This document shows, one piece after another, positions 6,178-13,363 of a stretch of DNA of 27,607 nucleotides. A model generated the notes under the pieces. That model did not search any database. It saw only the letters and a list, made by a program, of their open reading frames with translations, and was not told the DNA's origin. This DNA comes from an uncultured Porphyromonas sp. (lineage in GTDB: Bacteria > Bacteroidota > Bacteroidia > Bacteroidales > Porphyromonadaceae). Within the stretch, counting starts at the first letter, position 1. Every line of letters starts with the position of its first letter. The DNA lies in the NCBI GenBank assembly GCA_947253195.1, contig CAMXXM010000001.1, positions 1 through 27,607 on the forward strand, in the 5' to 3' direction. The translations under genes were made by a program, and so were the position numbers.

Positions 6178-7722
6178 ATGTCTGAGAATAACGAGACGCT
6201 CTTCAAGACAATCATCAGTCACTGCAAGGAGTATGGCTTTGTCTTCCCCTCCTCCGAGATCTACGATGGTCTCAGTGCCGTCTATGACTATGGTCAGAAT
6301 GGAATTGAGCTGAAGAATAACATCAAGCGCTACTGGTGGGAGAGCATGACGCACCTGCACGACAATATCGCAGGGCTGGACTCCTCCATCTTTATGCACC
6401 CGAGGATCTGGGAGGCGTCGGGTCACTTGGCGGCCTTCAATGACCCGATGATCGACAATAAGGACTCCAAGAAGCGGTACCGTGCCGACGTCCTTGTGGA
6501 GGACTATATCGCTAAGCTGGATGGGAAGATCGAGAAGGACATCGCCAAGGCGCGTAAGCGCTTCGGTGATAGCTTCGACGAGGCACAGTATCGTGAGACG
6601 AGTGTCAATCTGAAGCGCATACTCGATGAGCGAAAGAGGGTCTACGACCGCTACGCAGAGGTGTCGGGGAGTGGTGACCTGGAGGGACTTCATCAGCTGA
6701 TCCTCGACTGCGAGATCGCTGATCCGGTGAGCGGCTCGCGCAACTGGACCGATGTGCGGCAGTTCAACCTTATGTTCTCCACCCAGATGGGCTCCGCCTC
6801 CGACGACACGATGACGGTCTATCTGCGCCCCGAGACGGCACAGGGGATCTTTGTCAATTTCCTCAATGTGCAGAAGACGGGTCGCATGAAGATCCCCTTC
6901 GGCATCGCACAGATCGGTAAGGCCTTCCGCAATGAGATCGTGGCACGTCAGTTTATCTTCCGTATGCGCGAGTTTGAGCAGATGGAGATGCAGTACTTCG
7001 TGAAGCCCGGCACGGAGATCGACTGGTTTGAGCAGTGGAAGGCGGCGCGGATGAAGTGGCACAAGAACCTCGGTCTCGGGGACGATAAGTACCGCTTCCA
7101 CGACCACGAGAAGCTGGCGCACTACGCCAATGCAGCGACGGACATCGAGTTTGAGATGCCCTTTGGCTTCAGCGAGGTGGAGGGAGTCCACTCGCGGACC
7201 AATTTTGACCTCAGCCAGCACGAGAAGTACAGCGGCAAGAAGCTGCGGTACTACGATCCGGAGCTTGGCGATAGCTACGTCCCGTACGTGGTAGAGACCT
7301 CCATAGGTGTGGATCGGCTCTTCCTCAGCATCATGTGCGGCTCCTACGTGGAGGAGGAGCTTGAGAATGGCTCCTCCAGAGTGGTGCTCAAGCTGCCACC
7401 GGCACTGGCGCCCACCAAGGTGGCCGTGCTCCCGCTGGTCGCTAAGGACGGGCTGCCTGAGATCGCTGAGTCGGTCATGAAGGAGCTGCGGTATGACTTC
7501 AATTGTGTCTACGACGAGAAGGACTCCATCGGCAAGCGCTACCGCCGTCACGATGCCATCGGCACGCCCTACTGCGTGACTATAGATAATGATACGCCTT
7601 CGGATGAGGCAGTGACCGTCCGCTTCCGCGACACGATGGAGCAGAAGCGTGTCCCGATCCGGGAGCTGCACGCACTGATCGATGAGAAGGTCAGTATGAA
7701 GTCCCTCCTGAAGAACCTCTGA
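6178..7722 (+). CDS. glyS: Glycyl-tRNA synthetase (dimeric type)
   Basis: This 514-residue class II synthetase charges tRNA-Gly. It is the single-chain homodimer form, as in eukaryotes, archaea and Bacteroidota, rather than the alpha/beta GlyQ-GlyS type. Class II signatures are present: RPETAQG (217-223), motif 2 with FRNE (250-253) and FRMREFEQME (261-270), and motif 3 around IGVDRLFLSIM. An anticodon-binding domain fills about residues 415-514. The N-terminus (ISHCKEYGFVFPSSEIYDG) is also typical. It begins a tight run with the FKBP lipoprotein (15-nt gap), surE and lpxB and has a promoter element 56 nt upstream. A very long antisense frame over this gene is a composition artefact. Confidence 0.97.
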   Translation: MSENNETLFKTIISHCKEYGFVFPSSEIYDGLSAVYDYGQNGIELKNNIKRYWWESMTHLHDNIAGLDSSIFMHPRIWEASGHLAAFNDPMIDNKDSKKRYRADVLVEDYIAKLDGKIEKDIAKARKRFGDSFDEAQYRETSVNLKRILDERKRVYDRYAEVSGSGDLEGLHQLILDCEIADPVSGSRNWTDVRQFNLMFSTQMGSASDDTMTVYLRPETAQGIFVNFLNVQKTGRMKIPFGIAQIGKAFRNEIVARQFIFRMREFEQMEMQYFVKPGTEIDWFEQWKAARMKWHKNLGLGDDKYRFHDHEKLAHYANAATDIEFEMPFGFSEVEGVHSRTNFDLSQHEKYSGKKLRYYDPELGDSYVPYVVETSIGVDRLFLSIMCGSYVEEELENGSSRVVLKLPPALAPTKVAVLPLVAKDGLPEIAESVMKELRYDFNCVYDEKDSIGKRYRRHDAIGTPYCVTIDNDTPSDEAVTVRFRDTMEQKRVPIRELHALIDEKVSMKSLLKNL

Positions 7723-7737
7723 TCCCTTTTTTTGCAT

Positions 7738-8286
7738 ATGAAGTCCATACTAAAAGGTCTCCTCCTCTCGCTTACCCTCGGCCTCTTGCTCGGTCTCCTC
7801 ACCGCCTGCGATCAGACGGCTCCCGATGAGGCGAAGTCGGAGTATAGGGTGAAGAACGAGAAGTACGTGGAGGATATCGCTGCTGATACCTCCTACAAGA
7901 AGCTTGCTTTTGAGCTGTCTTCCTATGCCATTTACTATAAGGTGATCCAGGGCTTGCCGGAGGGAGCCGAGCCTCAGAGACCGCTCCAGAATAGTCAGGT
8001 GGAGTATAAGTATACCATCAAGCTGATTAGCGGTGAGGTCCTTGAGACCGACGAGATCGTCAAGTCCTGGATATACCACCAGGAGGGTAACGGACGACCT
8101 GAGTCGATCATCCGGGGGATGCAGCTGGCACTTCAGCATATGTCTGTCGGTGAGAAGTGGGAGGTGGTGATCCCCTGGCAGCTGGGCTACGGCGCCTATA
8201 CCTACGGCGGCTCCTCTCGCTCGTCTATCCCTGCATTCTCTACCCTGATCTTTGAGGTGACCCTCCTCTCTATCCCCACGCTCTAG
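7738..8286 (+). CDS. FKBP-type peptidyl-prolyl isomerase lipoprotein (GldI-like)
   Basis: This 182-residue protein is a predicted periplasmic or outer-membrane-anchored prolyl isomerase. Its Leu-rich signal peptide ends in lipobox LTAC with lipidated Cys24. The FKBP fold covers about residues 85-180: VEYKYTIKLISGEVLE, the central IRGMQLALQHMSVGEKWEVVIPWQLGYG and the final IPAFSTLIFEVTLL match FKBP strands and the active-site loop. The Trp at the bottom of the FKBP12 pocket appears to be Ile (PESIIRGMQ), as in many bacterial FKBPs. ATG 7738 is preferred over an in-frame TTG at 7732, which only adds two residues. It follows glyS by 15 nt and abuts surE with no gap. GldI-like proteins act in gliding motility in Flavobacteria, but here general folding of envelope proteins is more likely. 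Confidence 0.88.
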   Translation: MKSILKGLLLSLTLGLLLGLLTACDQTAPDEAKSEYRVKNEKYVEDIAADTSYKKLAFELSSYAIYYKVIQGLPEGAEPQRPLQNSQVEYKYTIKLISGEVLETDEIVKSWIYHQEGNGRPESIIRGMQLALQHMSVGEKWEVVIPWQLGYGAYTYGGSSRSSIPAFSTLIFEVTLLSIPTL

Positions 8287-9057
8287 ATGGCCAAGCGTCC
8301 ACTATTCTTAGTCAGCAATGATGACGGCGTCTTCGCCAAGGGGCTGACGGAGCTCTCCCTCTCGCTCCGAGATATGGGCGATGTAATCGTCGTCGCTCCT
8401 GATGAGCCGAGGAGTGGCTCATCAAGTGCCATCACCACCCGCAATCCGATCACCTACAGCCTCGTCCGGTCGGAGCCGGGGCTGACGGTCTATAGCTGTA
8501 CCGGCACGCCTGCCGACTGCGTCAAGCTAGCACTCAATGTCATCGTGACGGAGATGCCGGATATTGTCATTGCAGGGATCAATCACGGGGATAATAAGGG
8601 TATTGCGGTGAATTACTCCGGCACCCTTGGCGCTGCGATAGAGGGCTGCATCTTTGACATTCCCTCCCTCGCCATTTCCCTTATCCATGGCAAGCAGGAG
8701 AGCGACTTCCTCGCCTGCTGCCGCTATGCGCGCGCCATCTGCCGGCGGATCCTCAAGGAGGGGCTGCCTCGTGGGGTCTACCTCAATGTCAATGTGCCCA
8801 ATATCCCCCGCGTCAGGGGGCTGAGGGTCTGCAGTCAGGCGGACGGGAGGTACCACAACGAATTTATCAAGCAGCGCAACCCTCAGGGGAAGGATGTCTT
8901 CTGGCTGAGTGGTGACCTGGTGCTCAATGAGCCGGCCGAGAAGGGCTGGGATGTGGCGACCTTGGATCGAGGCTACGCCACGATGGTGCCGTGTAAGATC
9001 GATGTCACTGCCTATCAGTATGTCCGCGACCTGCAGTCGTGGGAGGAGGATGACTGA
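8287..9057 (+). CDS. surE: 5'/3'-nucleotidase SurE
   Basis: SurE is a metal-dependent phosphatase of nucleoside monophosphates that is linked to survival and phosphate salvage. The 256-residue protein, close to E. coli's 253, shows the metal site SNDDG (Asp12, Asp13), the active-site loop PRSGSSS (Ser43) and GINHGDN with the conserved Asn. The NVPN and late YATMVPCKIDVTAY segments are also family features. Its ATG directly follows the FKBP stop codon with no spacer, and lpxB starts 6 nt after its end, so it belongs to the glyS-lpxB unit. SurE and LpxB are often neighbours in Bacteroidota. Confidence 0.95.
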   Translation: MAKRPLFLVSNDDGVFAKGLTELSLSLRDMGDVIVVAPDEPRSGSSSAITTRNPITYSLVRSEPGLTVYSCTGTPADCVKLALNVIVTEMPDIVIAGINHGDNKGIAVNYSGTLGAAIEGCIFDIPSLAISLIHGKQESDFLACCRYARAICRRILKEGLPRGVYLNVNVPNIPRVRGLRVCSQADGRYHNEFIKQRNPQGKDVFWLSGDLVLNEPAEKGWDVATLDRGYATMVPCKIDVTAYQYVRDLQSWEEDD

Positions 9058-9063
9058 CGCCGG

Positions 9064-10194
9064 ATGAAGTATTTCCTCATAGCGGGTGAGGCGAGTGGAG
9101 ACCTCCATGCCGCGCATCTGATGTCTGCCTTGAGAGTCGAGGACCCTCAGGCAGACTTTGCCTATATGGGCGGTGCCGCCATGAGGGAGAGGGGAGGGGC
9201 GTGTGTGCTGAGGTCGGAGGAGATGGCCTACATGGGTATCGTGGATGTCCTGCGGCACTACCGAGAGATCAGGCGAGGACGGGACGTGGTGAGGCAGTCC
9301 CTGCTCGACTATCGCCCGGATGTGGTGATCTGTGTGGACTACGGCTCCTTCTGCATGCGGTATATCCTGCCCTTTGTGCGGAAGCAGCTACCCACGACGC
9401 AGATCGTCTACTTTATCCCGCCCAAGGTGTGGGCATGGAAAGAGTTTCGCGTCCGTCAGCTGAGGCGGGACTGCGACTTGATCCAGTGTATCTTCCCCTT
9501 CGAGGTACCCTACTTTCGCTCCAAGGGGGTGGATCGTGTCTCTTACGTCGGCAATCCTACCTATGAGGAGGTGATGCACTTCAGGTCACTCTGCTGTGCT
9601 GATGTGACGTTAGCGGAGCGACCTTACATTGCGCTCCTCTGTGGTAGTCGTCTCTCGGAGGTGAGGCGCAATCTCCCCCTGATGCTGGAGAGTGTGGCGT
9701 CTCTCGGCGACAGGTACCGGCTGGTGGTCGCCGGTGTCTCCGCCATCGATCGGTCGCTCTACAGCGAGATCATAGAGCGCCATAGCCTGCAGAGGGTGGA
9801 GGTGCGGTATGGGGAGACTTACGAGATCCTCTCGGGGGCGGATGCAGCATTAGTGACCTCCGGTACAGCGACCCTCGAGACGGCTCTTCTTGGTGCGCCT
9901 CAGGTGGTCTGCTATGCGACGCGTGCCGGGCGATTGGTGAATTTCGCCTTTGACCACTTCTTCAAGATCCCCTATATCTCGCTCGTCAATCTGATTGCTC
10001 GCCGTGAGGTGGTGGCGGAGCTCTTCGGGGCAAGGTGTACGGTCAAGGCGATAAGGAGTCACCTTACACCCTTGCTCTCTGATACAGCTGAGCGAAGAGC
10101 GATGCTGGCGGCTTACGATGCCGTCTCGGAGGCTCTCCGGACGGAGCTCCCTGCCTCGACGCTGGCGGCTCGAGAGATCGTCGCTCTACTCTGA
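9064..10194 (+). CDS. lpxB: Lipid-A-disaccharide synthase
   Basis: LpxB (glycosyltransferase family 19) joins UDP-2,3-diacylglucosamine and lipid X to form the lipid A disaccharide on the inner face of the inner membrane. At 376 residues it is near the E. coli length of 382. The N-terminal GEASGD (8-13), YFIPPKVWAWKEFRVRQLR, FPFEVPYFRSKGVDRVSYVGNP, the sugar-nucleotide loop LCGSRLSEVRRNLP and VTSGTATLETALLGAPQVV are family signatures. It is the last gene of the glyS-FKBP-surE-lpxB run. Its 3' end overlaps the convergent glycosyltransferase gene by 9 nt and no terminator hairpin is visible between them. Confidence 0.96.
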   Translation: MKYFLIAGEASGDLHAAHLMSALRVEDPQADFAYMGGAAMRERGGACVLRSEEMAYMGIVDVLRHYREIRRGRDVVRQSLLDYRPDVVICVDYGSFCMRYILPFVRKQLPTTQIVYFIPPKVWAWKEFRVRQLRRDCDLIQCIFPFEVPYFRSKGVDRVSYVGNPTYEEVMHFRSLCCADVTLAERPYIALLCGSRLSEVRRNLPLMLESVASLGDRYRLVVAGVSAIDRSLYSEIIERHSLQRVEVRYGETYEILSGADAALVTSGTATLETALLGAPQVVCYATRAGRLVNFAFDHFFKIPYISLVNLIARREVVAELFGARCTVKAIRSHLTPLLSDTAERRAMLAAYDAVSEALRTELPASTLAAREIVALL

Positions 10195-11148
10195 GCCTTC
10201 CCCCCTTCCTATCTTTGCCTCAATAAAGCCGATCCCGTAGCCAAAGAGCTGGACAAAGGCTGCTATCACGCAATTGACCGCCAGCTCGAGCGAGTCGCCC
10301 CGACCATATACATCGAAGATGATCAGGAGGGCGTACAGGAGTGGAAATATCAGCCCGCCATGTAGGCTGGAGAGTAGGGCGATGAAGCACACAATCACGA
10401 AAAGTGAGGGGAGGTAGTGCACCGGCTTCATGCTGCCGGGATGGAGACGCTCCAGCATCACGCGAGCTCGTCCGCTGTGGCGCACTTGGGCGAAGAATTT
10501 CTTGTACGTGTCCCGCCGCTTGTGGTAGACAAAGAGGTCGTCGTACAGCGCGGAGTGATAGCCCGCCTCTATCACCCGCAGGCTGAAGTCGATGTCCTCC
10601 CCATAGCGGAGATCCTGACGGAAGCCTCCGACCGCCTCATATGCCGTGCGCGTCACGCCCATATTGTAGGTGCGGGGGTAAAACTTGTCCAGCGGCTGGT
10701 CCTTTCGCCCCCCTCGGATGCCTCCTGTGGTGAAGAATGAGGTCATCGCGTAGCTGATCGCACGCTGTGTCACGGTGTAGTCCTCCTTCGCCGCATCCGG
10801 TCCCCCAAAGAGGTCTACCGGTCTCCGCTCTAAGTCGAGTGCCAGTGTGCTGAGGTAGCCGGGCGGGAGCTCTACGTCGGAGTCGAGGAAGAGGAAGATG
10901 TCTCCATTTGCCACTTTGGCTCCATGGTTGCGCGCTGCGGAGGGACCGGCATTGGGGGACTGGTAGAGGTATTGGATCGGCAGCTTGTCGGCATAGCTCT
11001 CGCATACCTCACGGCAGGGAATGCCGGAGCCGTCCTCCACGACTACCACTTCGTAGTCGTGGGGCGTGCACTCCTGATTGAGGAAGCTCTCGAGTAGCTC
11101 CCTAACCTCGTCGGGTCGGTTGTAGACAGGGATGATGAATGATATCAT
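10186..11148 (-). CDS. Family 2 glycosyltransferase with C-terminal membrane segments
   Basis: This 320-residue GT2 enzyme should transfer a nucleotide-activated sugar to an envelope glycan or lipid. The GT-A fold begins SFIIPVYNRPDEV, with VVVVEDGS (34-41), NAGPSAARNHGA and the metal-binding DSD (89-91). The C-terminal part (about 230-310) has two or more hydrophobic segments, so it is membrane-attached. I chose the ATG at 11148 because the fold starts there; an in-frame ATG at 11187 would add 13 residues and overlap the upstream gene by 26 nt. Neither start has a Shine-Dalgarno. Upstream are the DUF6427-like membrane protein and purD on the same strand. The donor sugar is unknown. Confidence 0.88.
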   Translation of the reverse strand: MISFIIPVYNRPDEVRELLESFLNQECTPHDYEVVVVEDGSGIPCREVCESYADKLPIQYLYQSPNAGPSAARNHGAKVANGDIFLFLDSDVELPPGYLSTLALDLERRPVDLFGGPDAAKEDYTVTQRAISYAMTSFFTTGGIRGGRKDQPLDKFYPRTYNMGVTRTAYEAVGGFRQDLRYGEDIDFSLRVIEAGYHSALYDDLFVYHKRRDTYKKFFAQVRHSGRARVMLERLHPGSMKPVHYLPSLFVIVCFIALLSSLHGGLIFPLLYALLIIFDVYGRGDSLELAVNCVIAAFVQLFGYGIGFIEAKIGRGEGSE

Positions 11149-11161
11149 AGGATGCGTGTCG

Positions 11162-12031
11162 TTAGGAAAGAGGGAGTAGGAATGCATATAGCGTGAAGCC
11201 GGCTATAGATCCGAGCGCGGATGTGAGAAATACAAGGCGTTGGGTATTTGTGCAGAGAAATGCGGTCACACACGAGGTGCAGAAGAAGACAGACAAAACC
11301 GGCGAGGGCATCTCTGCCGAGTAGTAGATACAGTATAGGACGAAGAGGAACCAGCCCAGCCTGAGGTGGAGATGGGTGACCCATCGGTATCTCGCGATGG
11401 CATGCCTGCGGACTATCACAGTCCCGATAGTGGTAACTGACAGAAGCATCAGGAGGGATGATACTCGTAACCGGTCGTCGGTACTGCTTGGGAGACTTGG
11501 GTGAAGAAGAGATCCATAGGTGCGGTCGATAAATCCAAGCACACCCTCGGGAGTGGGAGGCGCAAGGAGGAGGATCCCCACCCAGAGCACCATAAGCACC
11601 CCCAGAACCATGGCGGAGTAGTGCCGCCAAGTCCCCAGACCGATCTGCCTGAGCATAAAGCCAAAGATGAGGAGCGTCGGCAACCATATCGGATCGATAA
11701 GAGAAAGTAGTCCGATGCCAAGCCCGATATTAAATCCGATGAATGGGGACTTGTGCCGGGCGATCGAGGTGATGATGTACTCGCTGAGGAAGACCAGGAT
11801 GATCGTTGCGACCATCATCAGAGAGAGTGAGCGTGTAGCTATGCCTACCTGACTCATAATCAGGAGTGCCATGATGATCCACGATGTCGTCTCGTCGATA
11901 TGTGATCCGTAGCTGAGAATATTATGCCTGTGGAGCAGGAACAATAGGGCTGCGGAGAGCACGAGCGCAACTATAGGCTCAGAGAGCACTTGCTCTCCAA
12001 GTGAGGATAGCTTAGGCAGGTATTGCTCCAT
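11162..12031 (-). CDS. Polytopic membrane protein, DUF6427-like
   Basis: This 289-residue protein consists almost entirely of hydrophobic helices, roughly eight to ten, including VALVLSAALLFLL, WIIMALLIMSQVG and TIGTVIVRR segments. I see no catalytic motif. Size, helix pattern and position between purD and a GT2 gene fit the DUF6427 family, which in Bacteroidota often sits in such a cluster; this is from general knowledge of gene order, not a search. ATG 12031 is chosen because an earlier in-frame start (12109) would overlap purD and adds polar, unrelated residues. The gap to the purD stop is 22 nt. A role in glycan or lipid handling with the neighbouring glycosyltransferase is only inference. 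Confidence 0.72.
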   Translation of the reverse strand: MEQYLPKLSSLGEQVLSEPIVALVLSAALLFLLHRHNILSYGSHIDETTSWIIMALLIMSQVGIATRSLSLMMVATIILVFLSEYIITSIARHKSPFIGFNIGLGIGLLSLIDPIWLPTLLIFGFMLRQIGLGTWRHYSAMVLGVLMVLWVGILLLAPPTPEGVLGFIDRTYGSLLHPSLPSSTDDRLRVSSLLMLLSVTTIGTVIVRRHAIARYRWVTHLHLRLGWFLFVLYCIYYSAEMPSPVLSVFFCTSCVTAFLCTNTQRLVFLTSALGSIAGFTLYAFLLPLS

Positions 12032-12053
12032 AGGCTCAGTCTCCGGTCCCACC

Positions 12054-13343
12054 TTACTCGTACTCCACGAGATCCTTGCCGATGTCGTGCCGGTAGTACA
12101 TATCGTCAAAACAGGTCATCATCATCCGGTCATAGGCTCTCTTCCTCGCCCGCATGATCCCTCGATCGAGTGCGGTGACGGCAAAGACTCGCCCGCCACA
12201 CGAGCGGATGTCTCGTCCGCTGCCTGTGGTCCCGGAGTGGAAGACGATCGAGCTGTCGCTGTCGTCACCGTAGATGATGACCTGGGCGCCCTTGGGGTAG
12301 CTCTCGGGATAGCCCTTCATGGCGGCCACGACCGTGAGCGCTGTCTCCTCAATCTCACCGGGGTCCTCCGTGTCGGCCAAGCTCTGATCCCGGAGGGCAA
12401 GCAGCGAGGGAACTAGGTCGCCCGCAATCCTCGGCATTACCGCCTGTGTCTCAGGGTCGCCCATGCGGCAATTGTACTCGATGACATAGGGGTCGCCATT
12501 CTGATTCATCAGACCGAAGTAGAGGAACCCTCGGTAGTCTATCTCGTCCTCCGCAAGGCCGCGGATGGTGGGCTCGATGATCCTCTCTTTCACCTTCGTC
12601 ATAAATTCATCATCGATAAAGGGGACCGGTGATACCGCACCCATACCTCCCGTATTGAGTCCCGTATCTCCCTCACCGATGCGCTTGTAGTCCTTTGCCG
12701 TCGGCAGGATGCGGTAGCTCTTGCCATCGGTGAGGATGAAGACGGAGCACTCGATGCCGGTGAGGCAGGTCTCTATGAGGATCGTGTCGGCCGAGTGGCC
12801 AAACTTCCCCCCGAGCATGCTGTCCAGTCCCTCTTCCGCCTCCTCGAGGGTCCGGCAGATCAGCACGCCCTTCCCGGCTGCAAGGCCGTCCGCCTTAAGG
12901 ACATAGGGAGCCTTCTCTTCGTTGCGGAGGTAGTCCAGCGCCTGCTCCCGCTCGCCGGTGGTGAAGGAGCGGTACTTGGCTGTCGGGATGCCGTGCCTCT
13001 GCATAAAAGCCTTGGCGAAGTCCTTGCTTCCCTCCATCTGTGCCGCCTCACGAGTGGGACCAACGATGTGGAGGGAGCTTAGCTCAGGGCGTGCCAGTAG
13101 CCGGTTCACCAGTCCGCCCACTAAGGGCTGCTCCGGACCGACCACAAGCAGTTCGACAGACTCTTTGGTCAGAAAGTCCGCAACGGCATCGGCATCATTG
13201 ATGTCGAGGTCGGCATTCCTTGTCTTGGGGAAAGCCCCCGCATTGCCCGGTGCGATGATCACCTCGCTGACCAGTGGACTCTTAGCTATTTTCCATGCGA
13301 TGGCTTGCTCACGTCCTCCTGAGCCGAGTACTAATGCTTTCAT
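12054..13343 (-). CDS. purD: Phosphoribosylamine-glycine ligase (GARS)
   Basis: PurD joins 5-phosphoribosylamine and glycine with ATP in the second step of purine synthesis. The 429-residue protein has the N-terminal MKALVLGSGGREQAIAW, the ATP-grasp segments YVLKADGLAAGKGVLI and IECSVFIL, GGMGAVSP, and YNCRMGDPETQ for metal and ATP binding. The usual GSGGREHA motif reads GSGGREQA here, one substitution of a normally conserved His near the nucleotide-binding loop; the rest is intact, so I expect activity. It lies 20 nt downstream of ptpA and 22 nt upstream of the membrane-protein gene on the same strand, so all four genes may be one transcript. No other pur gene is in the window. Confidence 0.96.
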   Translation of the reverse strand: MKALVLGSGGREQAIAWKIAKSPLVSEVIIAPGNAGAFPKTRNADLDINDADAVADFLTKESVELLVVGPEQPLVGGLVNRLLARPELSSLHIVGPTREAAQMEGSKDFAKAFMQRHGIPTAKYRSFTTGEREQALDYLRNEEKAPYVLKADGLAAGKGVLICRTLEEAEEGLDSMLGGKFGHSADTILIETCLTGIECSVFILTDGKSYRILPTAKDYKRIGEGDTGLNTGGMGAVSPVPFIDDEFMTKVKERIIEPTIRGLAEDEIDYRGFLYFGLMNQNGDPYVIEYNCRMGDPETQAVMPRIAGDLVPSLLALRDQSLADTEDPGEIEETALTVVAAMKGYPESYPKGAQVIIYGDDSDSSIVFHSGTTGSGRDIRSCGGRVFAVTALDRGIMRARKRAYDRMMMTCFDDMYYRHDIGKDLVEYE

Positions 13344-13363
13344 ATCACTTACAGAAATTGAGA

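Noticed and set aside
6088..7737. A 549-codon antisense frame covering the whole of glyS
   Set aside because: It mirrors the sense gene codon for codon, has Leu/Val/His/Asp-rich composition and no motifs; it results from strong codon bias in glyS.
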